From Echinococcus granulosus (lineage: Eukaryota > Platyhelminthes > Cestoda > Cyclophyllidea > Taeniidae): DNA of 64,000 bases. Position 1 is the first letter of the stretch. Every line of letters starts with the position of its first letter. Below, piece after piece: positions 35,601 to 48,305 of the stretch. The stretch lies in NCBI RefSeq assembly GCF_000524195.1, contig NW_020170402.1, positions 378,799 to 442,798 on the forward strand, given 5' to 3'. Below the pieces are notes generated by a model that was not told the origin of the DNA, did no database searches, and worked only from the letters and a program-made list of their open reading frames with translations. Made by a program: the position numbers and the translations under genes.

Positions 35601-38600
35601 CGTACTTTACTGACAGCCCTTAGCATTATTAAATGGGATATAGTTTGCGCACGATCGATTGCTGATGTTTTAAAAGTAAGCACTAATGCCTTCCTTGCAG
35701 GCATTTAGGTCAAATTACTTGCCTAGAAATACGATTACGAAAGTAAAACAAGGAAGCGAGCTATTCGTGTCAGAAAATTATGCTAAGTAAACTGGGTTAT
35801 AATGTATCAATTTGATTTACAAAAGTATTTGCTTTCGGAGGTAAGAAATTCAATACATTATCGGACTGTAGCTGTCCGCGACATATATTCGATAATTTAG
35901 TCTTTATCAGGCTCAAATAGGTTCCGTTCAACCAGCCAGTGCTCAACCATATTTATATCCCCTAGTACTCTTTACAGCCAGCGTTTAAATTAAAAAAATT
36001 ATGCACCAAATGATACGCCCCCACTCGGTAACGTGGACTTCCATTGCATGCTAAAGCTTTGCGCGCAGATGTTGACAAATTGATGAACCGTTTGTTGTTA
36101 ACACATTTAGGAATCTTGGCCTCGCAAACATGAAGTAGAATGTTTTCCAATCACATAGCAAAAGTAGCATTCGTGAACACTTCCTAATCAAACCCGGAAG
36201 GCGAACCAGACAACTTTGACGAGGTAAGACGGCAATGTTGTTGAGAGTATGATTAATTCCCTGAAGGTGCCAAAATGTCAACTATGACAAGTACAGTTAA
36301 AAGATAGTAATATATATGGCAAGATTCAAAAATCTTTTCACCCGAATATGCTGACTTCTTTTTACAGGGAAAGTATGACAAGATAGCAAAATTAAATAAG
36401 ATTCTCACAGAATTTCTTGCCATTTGATCAGGCCGTTTAATAAAGTTGGAATTGGGTCACACATGCCACCTTTGCAAGCATTATTTACGTCAATTGTAGT
36501 TATATTTCAAAAGGTCAAAAAGGCATGAGACACCACACCTAATTAGTTGGCTTAGGTGATCGGTGCGCTTCAAATGCATCATCTGGGTTGAAGCAAAGCA
36601 ACCGCCTCATCTTAGCAGGAGTTCCGGCATCTGAGCAAGTTGCTGATCTAGCAGCAACCATAATGAGGAGTGACTCCATTTCCCGACTCCACGTCTCATC
36701 AATTTCAAATAGTGTCGCATGAGAATGCATTATTTGTCGTCTCATTTGGGCAACACGAGTAGCAATATAAAGCTGGGAAGAAGCACCTCATTGTCACTAC
36801 CATGTGTCGGTCGAAACGTTGGTTCTCCTTCCAATGTGCTACGTAATTGGAGTTTTCAGCATGACTTCTCAAAACAGTAAAGCTACTAGGGGCAACAGAG
36901 GCACAAATTGTCCTGCTAGAATTGAGCCGATTGTTTGACAAAGGAATTTACACCTACACCACCAGTAGCAGAAACAGCAACAGATGATAACTTCCCAATG
37001 ACATCCCGTAGGCCTACTTAAATTAGCCCACTATCTGCATCAGGAACTAATTACTCAGTGGACAACGCATGATCAAGGCTGCTCTGATGTTTGTTGGCAG
37101 TAGTCCACCTAACAGGGGAGTTACGTAATAAAAAGCGGACACAATCCCCCTTCGTCGCCTTTGAGACCATTAATTACTCGCCTTATTCGGGAGCAGTCTA
37201 ATAATTTCATTTGTCATAATTTGACAAGAGACAGGAGGTAACAAATGGGCTATGGTCTAGAAGGCCGATGGACAAAGTGGGTAGCTAACCCATTAAGGCC
37301 ACTTCCCAAAGAAACCGCTGGATAGTAATTAAACCCCCTCCTTTTTCTCCAACTGTATTTTATCAAAACATATTGCTTGATTAGCTTAAAATAATATATC
37401 CTGACCTACCGAGGGATTAGGAGACTACCGTTCTGGCTTGGGCTCTATGCGCTCGCAAAACCTACACGAAGAGTTGAACAAACAATTAATCAACCTCTTG
37501 CAGAACACTTAACTACTCTAATTCGAGCATAGGAGTAGAATGGAAAAGGGCCATTAATTAAGCCCTAAATATCCCTGCAAGGAAAGCAAACTTTCACCTT
37601 TCAAAGATTTATTGTGGTTAAACTCAGCGCCAAGGTGGTGTAGTCTGCCAAAAGCCAATTCATCCACGTATTTGGAGTTTTCATATACTTTGACGGTTTG
37701 TTTTTCCTTCTTTCAACTTCAGCAGCAGTAAATCACGAGTCTTAAGTAAGTCTTTCCTACAACTGCGATGCCTTCTGCTTGTCGGAAGATTTGGTGATTT
37801 TCCTTAGTCCCTTTCATAGGCGATGTGGACCTAACGGATCTCAGGATGTCCGCTTACCTTCAGTTCTGTCGAAGCGAAACATAGCTTCCACCTCTCGTTC
37901 CTGTAAATAGCCGACTGATTCTGCTCCTGGTGGTTTGGAAGGTTACAAACCTCATTACTTAGCTGCAGCATCTTATTCAGCGTTAAAGATGAAGAACACA
38001 TTCAGAGGAAAATATTGCTCCTTTGACCTTCAACGCGGACAAGTTATGGACAATGTGCCCATTGACAATAGAAGGAACAGCAGACTTAAAGGATTGACAA
38101 AAGTCACTTTGGGGATACCTGCGGTGAATCACAGGAAACACTGGTAGAGCTCGCACTCTGCCTTCAGCTGAATGTATACCATATTGATGCTCAGACAGCA
38201 TTGAATTAAGAACAAGGTGGCAAGGAGGAATGAAACCATAATGTCTCTGCTTTTAGATAAATAAATATAGTTTGTGGCACATGAAATTCCAATGCTGTGA
38301 GTACGGAGTTACTTTGGGTGGTGCTGAGCCACTGAATCGTCATTGTTGCATAAAATTGTTACCAGTTTACCTTGCTAAACATGAATGGGCACATGATATC
38401 AAAGTTTTTTCTTTCCTGACAAAGAGCTTTTAGCTTGGCTTGTTGACAACCAAGGTGACAATTTTTGAGGCAAATAACGTAATCGCATTTTAGAAGAAAG
38501 TGCTTCTCCCATTATCTGGCAACGTGGAAACAGAAAATTAACTGTCTCTCTGGCCATCTGTCACTCTATCTATCTCTTTTTTAGCCAAATAAAGTAATCA

Positions 38601-39269
38601 CACTTTTGGAGTTGATTTTGTTTTACTCATTACCTGGTGATGCTTGTGTGAACAATTAAAGAGGTTTCCTTGTCTGCCTGTCTATCTACTAGGGCCACAT
38701 GCACCCAATCCCCTAGTTAGACAGGTTGTGGCTCCATTGGAGGTTCCCTATTTTGTTGGCTCTGAGCACGGTACCAGACACTAAGGTCAGGTTAGGAACT
38801 GATTGTCAACGTACCAAAAGCCTAAGGACTTGGTATAAGCGGACGACTACGTAATCATCGTATAGAGACCAAGTCACGAGACGGTGATGGGGAAAACAAC
38901 TCCACTTAATCAACTTAGAGTTGAATAGAAGTGTATTTTCTCTCCTAAGGACCATTAACAGGGAACTAACGAGCTAACTAAGCTATGCATGCTCAATTAA
39001 GATGGAAGCTTAAGATGAAATTTTGAGGGTTGAGGTTAAAGGTTAAGGACATTAAACTACAGGAGCAATTAGCAAGACCACATTTTCTTATTATATGCCG
39101 CAAAGGTTTAAGTGGTATTACTCTGATAACGTCAAATGTAAATTCAACCGTCCAAAGCAGCCGGCCTAGTCGATGATATAAGTGTAGCCAAAGAGTCTTT
39201 TCCGACGAAGAAAAGCTACACAATACTAGGATGCATAATGCATTGCAGACTTACAGAATATCTGAGTAG

Positions 39270-40160
39270 TTACTGTCACAGCTCGTAGGAAATGCCGCCC
39301 AGTGGAAGTACTAAGGCGGTATCTTGGGTGCCCGGTAAACTAAAACTAAGTATTAAACAAAAGCGCTACATTATGTGTCTCGCCTTTTGAGTGTTGTCGC
39401 TAGCGCTCCTCACAAGGTAGCCACCCACCAACTGCGCTAGTCATCGAATTTGCATGCATATGAGAAGATAGTTAACGGCTATGCCACTGAACCCTCTAGG
39501 CTTTTTTACTGGATCTGAAGATCTGTCTATTTTAGGAGCTGTACGGGGGGTTGGGAAATATGCTAGACGTCATGCGTGTCCATTGTTGGTCGCGGGACCA
39601 CTGGCCTAAAAGTGGAGTCCTCTAGTAAAGGATAGTGTTTATAACAGCTTCGTGGAGGTAAGGATTTGTGTCTGTTCCTCCTTGCCACCTCACCCTCACA
39701 CCAGTGTTGCCTAGCCACACATATTTAGTTCAAGTTCTCTTCAGCTAGTGGAGAGGTGGAGGAGATATTGAGTGGTCACTCACTTGGGATTTATGTAGGT
39801 ACCATAGACAGGTTCACAACGAACTTCTGCAGTTGCCGTTGCCGCTCCAGTTGTTAATAGCATGCCTGCAGAACATAGGACTGTAGTAGTCGCCAAAGAG
39901 AGATGCCATTTTCATCCCTAATGTTAAAGATCGTCATAGATTCTTCCCGCAGCAGCGATATGGCCTTGTTTTGGGGACCGGAGTGCCCACTCAGTCCTAC
40001 AGAGAGTTGTGCAGCTTAATACGTTTTGTTCGAAGACGAAGAAGAACACAATACTCAGGCAGAATATGCATAAACGGTGTAGAGAGGGGGTGAGTTGGGG
40101 GCTACTGGGATGGCCCAGAGGACATTGCCGCCCAGTGGATGTATAAAGGAAGAGTTGTAA
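39270..40160 (+). repeat. Family A, two successive copies
   Basis: A short tail copy (39290-39360, cgcccagtggaagtactaag ... taaaactaagtattaaac) is followed by a nearly full-length copy (39380-40150) with the same landmarks as 31580-32450. It ends in cagaatatgcataaacgg and cgcccagtggatgtataaag. Confidence 0.7.
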
Positions 40161-42179
40161 TTGTCCGTGGAAACAACGACACGTTAATACTGTTGGTGGG
40201 AAAACCTTTCAGCCACTTCAGTATACGTCAAGCACTACTTTTGACTTTTCGACAAGTCGTTAAGTCGCACAGTAAGCAAAGTGTCACCGATTCCGTGTGC
40301 TCAAGTCCATATTTCTTCGAGGCAGCAACTGTTCTTAGAAGGCACAAACAACGCAAGTGCTTGTGGCATCACATAGTTATTTTAAGGTTAGTAGTTGGGG
40401 CCTTATAAAGGGACACAAAAGGGAAAGGATCGGATCAATTGCAGTGGCTAACTAAAGGCAGGGAATGTTTGGTCGAGGTTTCGATTCTCACGAGGTGCAT
40501 CGTCTGGGGCAGTAAGGTCATCTCTTCCGAGGCTTCACCAATTCGATTTGCCATGATAGGATGTTGACAGTTTCCAGAGACAATATCAGTCCCTCTAACA
40601 ATCAGTGTCCCTCTGCAAACCTGCAACATAACGATTAAAATCAACATCCATCAAAGTAGATTAAGTAGATTTCCCCCAGCAAAAATTGTGATTCACCCAG
40701 TTGGCAGGCTCGTTTGACTGCTAGACAGGCAAACGGCAGCATTGAAAATGAAAAATTTGGCTAGATAAAATACTTTAAGGAAGTCATTAATTTGCCAACT
40801 TTCTGGCAGCACCAATGCATTCAATTTGTCGCAGTCAGATTAAGCCTAAGGGGATGGAAAAGTGTCAAAATGCAATGACATTTAAGTCAAAGGCGAGACT
40901 ACCGTCAGCTCTTATAGGGGTTAGGAGAGAGGACACACCACTACTATTGCGTTGTCATCAGTAGATTTTAGACGCGGTCTAGCTGTCAGTCCGCTCGCCA
41001 ACCTTACATATGAAAACTATGCGCGCATGGCAGTGTATGAGAGGGGGAGGAGGGAGAAAGGGCGGTGGATGACAGCATAACATCCTCATCAAAAATGACA
41101 ACCGAATTAGCTCTTTGGAATATTACACACCTCAAAATTAATGATATTAAGTAAAGGGTAGTTATGATTGTGATACCGCTATTATTGAAGAAGGAGGAGA
41201 AATGTCTACTGAGTCCTCCAAAGGGTCCTAAAAAATTTGTCTTAAATGCACTACAGCACACCTGTACGATTACAAACTCTTGGAAAAGTATATGCATCCA
41301 TCCACCGGGTTACAGTTTGCGGTGGATTAGCCTGCTGTATCATTTTGTCCATAGGGTCAGATTTATTAAAGTGCCCCAGAACCAATGAATGATGTGCAAG
41401 TAGAGGCAAGTGAGGAGGCTGGTTACACTGCTATCGTGACACACAAAGAACAAAAATGGGTCGTTGTAAATAAACACTGCACATTCCTCCACATTGTAAA
41501 TGCAAGACGTGGGAAGTGAATTTAGTGTACAAATGTGGTTCTTGGTAGTCAAAAAGCCTTGAGGAGTATTAAAATCCTTTTAAAGTAACACCGAATTAAA
41601 TGTGTGGAGAAGCTTTTTTGTCTAAATACTCTGATTGAGCATGTAGTACAATTCCAACTACTGAAGGCGGAGGAAGTCCTTTCCACGCTTATGCCTGCCT
41701 GTCAAATAAGTCGTCAAGTGTGTACGGAAGACGCCTGTCTGAATTTCTCGAAAGAATAGTGAGTGATGCAAAAACCCTGCCTTCTAATTCACTTGAAACA
41801 GTGGTGGGTGAGTGAAGGAGGAGATAAGGCGGGTGCACTACCAACTATTTGTTGGTGGAGTGCGACGAGATAGTGGAGGGTGGTGCTGTGAAAAGATGCA
41901 GCCTTGTGTTTCTCCATTTCATTGTTTGAACAACGTATGCAATAAAACCCCCGTTGTTATTTTTAACCAGAAGAGGGCGAAGAAGGTGAAGGCAAAGGGG
42001 AGTCAGGAGCGCACCTACTGATTCGTCGGGTCAGCGTTGTGGGGTAACAAAGGGTGACACAGTGGGTAAATGTATCCTCATATGCCTACGATTCATGATG
42101 TTTGACATTAATGTATCAGCTCCCATATAAGGAAAAGAAGACCGAAACAAGGTCCATATTTGTGGCCACCCGATACTAC

Positions 42180-42300
42180 CCTGACAACGAAAGAACTGTA
42201 GGGGAGGGGAGCTACTGCCATACCTATAAGCAAGGCCTCCTGGCAGAGGAACAGTGGCAGAGTTCTTAAGTAGTCTGTTACCAAAACTGAGAGTTATGCA
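42180..42300 (+). repeat. Family A, tail copy (variant with CTAAG/AGCAGAG block)
   Basis: gaactgtaggggaggggagc, tactgccat, gaggaacagtggcagag and ttaccaaaactgagagtta match the variant tail found in reverse at 57910-58080. Confidence 0.6.
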
Positions 42301-44449
42301 CACAGTTGGCATGTTGCATAGTCTGGGAGCTAAGAGTCTCCATTTGAAGCCTCCTCCGTCCAAGGAGAGAAAACTTTGTGCACCCAGTATGAATACTAAA
42401 AGAATCCCGGGGTTACAAAGAGCTTATTTTCTTTGTTATTTAGCCACCTAAAGAGGATTTATTCTTTTGTGCTTTTAACAGGCATAGTAGTAGTGAGGCT
42501 TAGTAAGAAGAGTAAGTTGTCTTCCTGATACTTCTTTCCCTACGCTGGTGGTAATTTATACTCAAGTGCACTTAATTAGGCTATTTGGTTTATCCTCTTT
42601 AATTTGCACCTCTCTCATCCCCAACCACCAAAAGGGCTCATTTATTTGAGGCAAAAGTCCTACCATCTGTAATCGCGGGAATAATATATGCTATTGCATC
42701 CAAAGCCCCTTCCTGGCTGAATTAATAAGCACATTTGTACTGGAGATAGGGACTACCCTCACGAGACGATATTTGCTCTACTTGGTTGCTTTCATGCCTA
42801 TAGGTATCCATTATCCTCATCACTTCTCCGAAATGGAATATTACGTAGGAACTTCACATCAGCTCAAGATGCTTCACTGTTAGCAGTGGTGCAAGAACAC
42901 GAAAGGACTGCGTCCGATGTCGGTAGTTAAATTTTGCAAGACACATAAAATGAGGGAGGTTGTAGGCTACAACTTCAATTTCAAGTTCTGCTTTATGGTA
43001 TGTCATGAATCAGAACCATGTTTGGAGGTATTGCTTGTAGGACTGCAAGTGCTGATGTTACTTTCAGAGTCTTCTCGTTTAACCGCCAGTATCAGAAGCT
43101 GGCAGTCTTTCTAAGAGGTCACTTCACTGTCTCTCTTTTACTTCTATCTCAAAGCTGATCCAAACTTCAAGGGGGCTCTCTGACATCCGAAGGGGAGCAG
43201 TGATGGCAGGAATGACAGCGACTATCCTCAAAATTTAAGTGCTTAGAATCTTCGGACCTTTTTTGCAACCTTAGTGTCATGGAGTTCCGGGCCTCTTTTG
43301 CAGCCCTCCTACCCCACCTGTAGTTGATAGCACTCCTAATTAACCACCAGATCCGAACCCCGGAGATAAAATAGGCGATCCAGCATGTGCGTTTCCTACT
43401 CCCGGTAAAAGAGGCCAACAATTGTTGCCACAGCTGCCGCATGATAAAATGGCATTGAATGGACAACCTCGTGTATCAAATTATGCTAAAGCAGTGATTC
43501 GCCGTGTTCTCCCAGGCGCTTTAATGGGCTGATGCAGTGTGAAAGAGCGTACATGCCCAGCTGGAGGAGTTTCTAGTAGGCTAGTAGCCTGGGCCAGGTG
43601 GCAGAGTAGGGTTATATCCTGAAGGCTTTTCATTCTGGCATCCTTAGACAGGTTATCAAATCATTATGCATAAAGAAAGTTAGAGTAACTCGCTAATCTC
43701 ATTCCGAGGTTATTTACCGTTGGGGCATTTTATGGGTCCTAATTTAAAGGTTGTATTAGCTGGGTGAGCCCACCCACCTTGCTTGATTGCAAAGGGGCAA
43801 GCCATCACCTTTTCATCTCTCCCTCGATGGATCAACAACTCCTCATCAATTGGCTGAAATTGCAAAGTCAAAGCCAAAGTCAAAAGCAGGATATTGTTCG
43901 GTTTATTTAATTGAAAAGCCCAGAATTTCCTTAAATCAGTTTTAGCTAACTGAAACATTTAATTATACTTTCTAGACTCAATGACAAATCGCATTTTACA
44001 TCCAGGAGATAACCTGTAGGGAGGGTGAGAGGGTGAATGAGACGGAACAGGCATGAATGACACCATTAATGTCTTTTTACAGTTTTCTGCACTGCTGTGG
44101 AATAAAATCTCTTGCTCGTATTTTCGTAACTGCACCGCCTTATAATCATATGCTTTAAACATTTGCGGCTGGTTATGATGGTCTAGACGGAGGAAAAGGT
44201 AGGATTTGGATGATTGAAAGGGCAGTTGTTAGTACCTGGGGCAAGAGCTAATAAGCTAGCCAGTAAATAGCAACATAGCCAAATGCAGTTGTCGGGAGAG
44301 CCTAAATGACCAGCCATGAAGGTAGAGAAGATACCGCTTCGGCTTCCACCTCCTCGATTGTGCCAATCAAACAATGTCACTGACAGCAGATAACGCCTTC
44401 GTGGTATCCACATGACAGGTTAGCTTATGCACGGAGTAGGCGTCCAATA

Positions 44450-44720
44450 TAAAGGACTTCCATGTCCTATCTGACTATGGATGGGAATGACTGATTTGGT
44501 GGCAGGAACGGGGGCACCGTGGAAGGATTTACCACCGGCGGACATTTGTACAGCCACTCGCAAAATGTTGATACCATTCAAATGTCTTGCTGTGCCAGAA
44601 CCTCCTCCCATCATCGAAAAGTGCTCCACTCGATTTCTCCTTTGCGTGTCCACTAATTTGACACTTTCGTTGACCTGAAGCTCCGTCTACCACCGCATGC
44701 TGCTCCATGCATTTAGTCAC
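44450..44720 (-). repeat. Dispersed repeat family B, copy 1
   Basis: Read on the - strand it matches 47950-48170 on the + strand: catggagcagcatgcgg, ggtcaacgaa, caaattagtggaca, gatgggaggaggttctggca, gcaagacatttgaatg. In matching frames both translate to DGR(R)F(W/Y)H(S/G)KTF, and further on to a pair of related segments (SAGGKSFHGAPVPATK and SVIGGTFLGASVPTIT). The likeness in protein frames hints at an old mobile or duplicated coding element. Confidence 0.5.
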
Positions 44721-46429
44721 TGCAGCAATTGCCTACCACCCTGAGTGCAATCGAAGTCAGTGCACCCAAAGGTACTCAAAGATGCAAGAATTCGAGCATA
44801 ACTTGAAAGCCTTTTGAAGGGCTGCTAGGTTGACAAAAGCAGCGACTTTAACGAACTTTGCGATACTAGGCGGGCAATCGAAATCTGTTAAGACCGAAAG
44901 CCGCTGAATCTATAAGGGCAGGGTAAGTAAGTCCTTTTGTGTTATAGATCCTCCATATGCAACTTTATACACGAGCGTTTAACGCTGCAGACAATTGTAA
45001 ATAAAAATAAGCTTTCTCTCGAATTCCGACTGTCTAAACAGTCAGACAAATGGTAACCCCAAGTGGTTGACCTATCCTTCAGTTCTTGCAACAACTCTCA
45101 CGGTTGTAAAGTTCAGAATAAGGCAAAGAAAAGCCGGCTCAGCAGAATAATTGGTTTAACCAGCTTAGCTATATCGCCGATATTAGAGAGCATTGTCCTC
45201 TCTCTCCACGTTAGTATTGGCTTAGCTATTAGCTCAAACACATAAAGAAGAAAGAACAGGGAATAGGAGAGGAATTGGAGTTAAGTAGGCAGCCACATTT
45301 ATTTCACTTGTCCTGCGTCGTGATTGTTATGGTTGGCCAGGTAAGCGACCGATCTTACCTCAACGTACGTAGCGGCAACCCAACTGGTACCACTCCGTAG
45401 ACAAACCTTGGTAGAAAAGCAGTCTGATTAGAGCTTACGTATCTTGCAATGACGATATCAATGGAGGCGATGTGTGTAAATGGCGTGGAAGGGTAGTATG
45501 CCAATGGCTAATGCCTGGATCATGTCTGTACATAACTGTCTAGACTGGGACGTCTTGAGTGTCTGCATGGACTGAGGCCTGTGCTGCACCACCCGCACGG
45601 TCGATCTGCTTACAAATGTGGGAGTAGGTCACAATGATGTGAACAAGAATGAAAAGGCAGATTTAGTTTTGGATTTGCGGGCACTTGAGCTCGGCCGCCG
45701 GGTCATGCCACTAGCCTTTATATTAGCTATTTTATACGTCAGCCACACAAATTCCGTCTCAGTTTCATGACTTCTTTCGTCTTCAGGTAAGACTCAAGGC
45801 TCTACCCAACTGTCTGACTACGTTGGCACTCTTTTCCCGTTTGTTAAACGAACACTCTGCAGCACACCCCCTAGCTGTGCTATTAACAAGGTTGAAGGTT
45901 ACACAGGCAAAAAGGAGCAAATGGAAGATGTATTGTCAGAAAAATTACACAAATGCAGTTTGCACATTGTTTTCTTTGTTTTTCATTTCATGGTGCTGCT
46001 AGTAAAGTGCGCAGCTCATGTCGTCCCTGACTAGATGGAAGAGCAATTGGCTGCAAGAAGGAATAACCTCCTTCTCATTTCCCAACTCAGAGACTTTAAA
46101 ATGATCGGCAAAATTACAGCAGTCAATTGTATCACCAACTCACCAACCGATGTCGAGAATTTGCCCCGTAAATAGTCGCCTAATGAAGAATTGATACAGT
46201 GACCGCCATTCCACCTTCTACGGGCAGAAGTCCTACTCTTGACTCCGTCCCTTGTGAAATCAGTGTGAAGACAATGCCTTTATTTATTTGTCGTCTTTTG
46301 CGTTTTATTAACCCCGCTGATTAGGCGTTGTAAACAAAAAAATCATCGCCACATTCGGCCTTTTCCCCAGTATTCACTTTTCCTAATGGGGTTTATTTCT
46401 ACATTTTTTAATAATTATAATGTAGAACA

Positions 46430-46620
46430 TAGAGAATTCCCTGATGACGGAAGAGGACATAAGACTAGGGCAGAATATGCATTACCGACGTGGAGAGGGG
46501 CTGTGGGTCTATTGGCATGGTCCGGACACAATACCGTCTGGCGGACGTATCAAGGTAAAGCCTTAAGCTCCGCCTTAATCAAAACGGCAAGTTAAACAAA
46601 TGACCAAACTGTGATTTTAA
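46430..46620 (+). repeat. Family A, tail copy
   Basis: cctgatgacggaag, gggcagaatatgcattaccg, acgtggagaggggctg, ggcatggtccg and the ending caaaacggcaagttaaacaa match the family A tail. Confidence 0.65.
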
Positions 46621-47949
46621 AAGTGAATTAACCAATTTCGCCAAATTTTGACTTATGTGGTCAGAAGAGTGGTTTGCATAGAAATGTGCGTGTAGAATGG
46701 AGACCACATCTTTCAAGAGCCTTGTTTTTGTGCACAATTCATTGTTTGGCAAGGTTTTTATCTCAGTTTCAAATAGTTTTTAGTTTAAAAATAGGTTTTT
46801 GAGCCAAAAAATAGTCCCCTCCCATAAAACACTTTGCTTGCAAAAATTTTACGCCCACCTTAAATGGGAAGACGAACGAACGGCAAAGGGGAATGCTAAG
46901 CGGTGTTTTCTTTGCGGAGTCACGGTGTGGCGAGTTGTAAGGGACGAAAGGATTAGAATATTCAAAAACAACTCCTTGTGGGGAATTTTTTCAACGTCTG
47001 GTACTTTTTTTAAAATAGAAGTTCTTTCTCAAAGACCGCTTGACCGAACGCTTTTATTTTCCGTCAGATGAGATAACCCATTTTTGTCTTCCTTTCTTCC
47101 ACGTTTTGCTGCGGTTGGATTGTTATTTTAGTTTATTTTCAGTTGCCCTACCTGTTTTCGACCCTGCCTCTTCGGGTTTAGCAGCCATCTTGCTGGTGTG
47201 GTTAGAAGGTCCGCCCTCATGCTAGTGGTCTCCTTTACTGCTTCTTTGAGGAGAATTAGGCTCATTCTGATGAACAGCGAAATGACGATTTCCCAACGAA
47301 AATTGGAGCTGCAATAAAACCGTTTTCCAAAAATCAAGTCATTTACACTCTAAATACCGAAAAAAAGGTGATATGCAGGGCGCTGCTGACGATCGACACT
47401 TTTGGTCGCTTCCACTCACCATCACTCAGGATTCCAAGTGCATCCGCATCTCAAACTTGCGATTTGGAAGAAGAAACTGGAACACCTTTGACGGCAGTAA
47501 TTACGTCAGCAGTTTTGCTTTCCTTTCACTCAGTTTATTTCCAGGGTGAAGCTGTTCCACCATTTTATAGTAGGATAAATGTATCTGATTTGCGAAGGCT
47601 TGAATGTCCCCATCTCCAACTGCGGCGGGGTAATACCTCAGCCTTTTCTCCTGAGGACATCAGAATGCATCCCATGCGTTGGCTAAACAATAGGACTACC
47701 CTGTTCGAATGAAACAAAGCGCAAAGGTTGTGTTTTTCCCCACCCCTCGAAAACATCGTACCAGTGAGTGTTAATAATTTATCTCCAAAACAAGCAAATG
47801 CTGGCAGCGTGGAAGTGAAGGTAGAAAGGAGAGGAACGCTTTTATTTTACAGTAATGTTTTGCAACCATCTTAATTGGGACTGCAAAGGGATGCTACTGT
47901 GACAAATAGGTCTGCTCAAACACCATTTCACAGGCGTCAGATAATTGCA

Positions 47950-48170
47950 ATCCTGAATAAGTGCCATGGTGCAGGGAGTTTTGGGTCAACGAAGGCATCA
48001 AATCAGTGGACATCAAACAGAACACTTTCTCCTGATGGGAGGTTCTATCACGGTAAGACGTTCAAATGATGCTACAGAGGCCGCACGATTGTCTGTCATT
48101 GGGGGTACCTTCCTCGGTGCCTCTGTTCCCACCATCACACCAGTCACTCCTGTCCACATTCCAAAGAAAG
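47950..48170 (+). repeat. Dispersed repeat family B, copy 2
   Basis: This is the partner of the copy at 44450-44720, in the opposite orientation. The similarity continues toward the assembly gap at 48206, so its full right end cannot be seen. Confidence 0.5.
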
Positions 48171-48205
48171 ACGAGTCTGCCCGTGAAGTGTCGAGTGGAC
48201 TTATT

Positions 48206-48305
48206 NNNNNNNNNNNNNNNNNNNNNNNNNNNNNNNNNNNNNNNNNNNNNNNNNNNNNNNNNNNNNNNNNNNNNNNNNNNNNNNNNNNNNNNNNNNNNNN
48301 NNNNN
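48206..48305. other. Assembly gap (100 Ns)
   Basis: Exactly 100 unknown bases: a placeholder of conventional size, so the true gap length is unknown. Open frames reported across it are not meaningful. Confidence 0.99.

Noticed and set aside
36539..36941. Two adjoining - strand frames near 36.5-36.9 kb as a gene
   Set aside because: The amino-acid text looks partly coding, but the pieces need frame changes with no credible splice sites and no recognisable domain. At best it is a decayed sequence.
43167..43466. 99-codon - strand open frame
   Set aside because: No motif, no homologue recognised, chance length.
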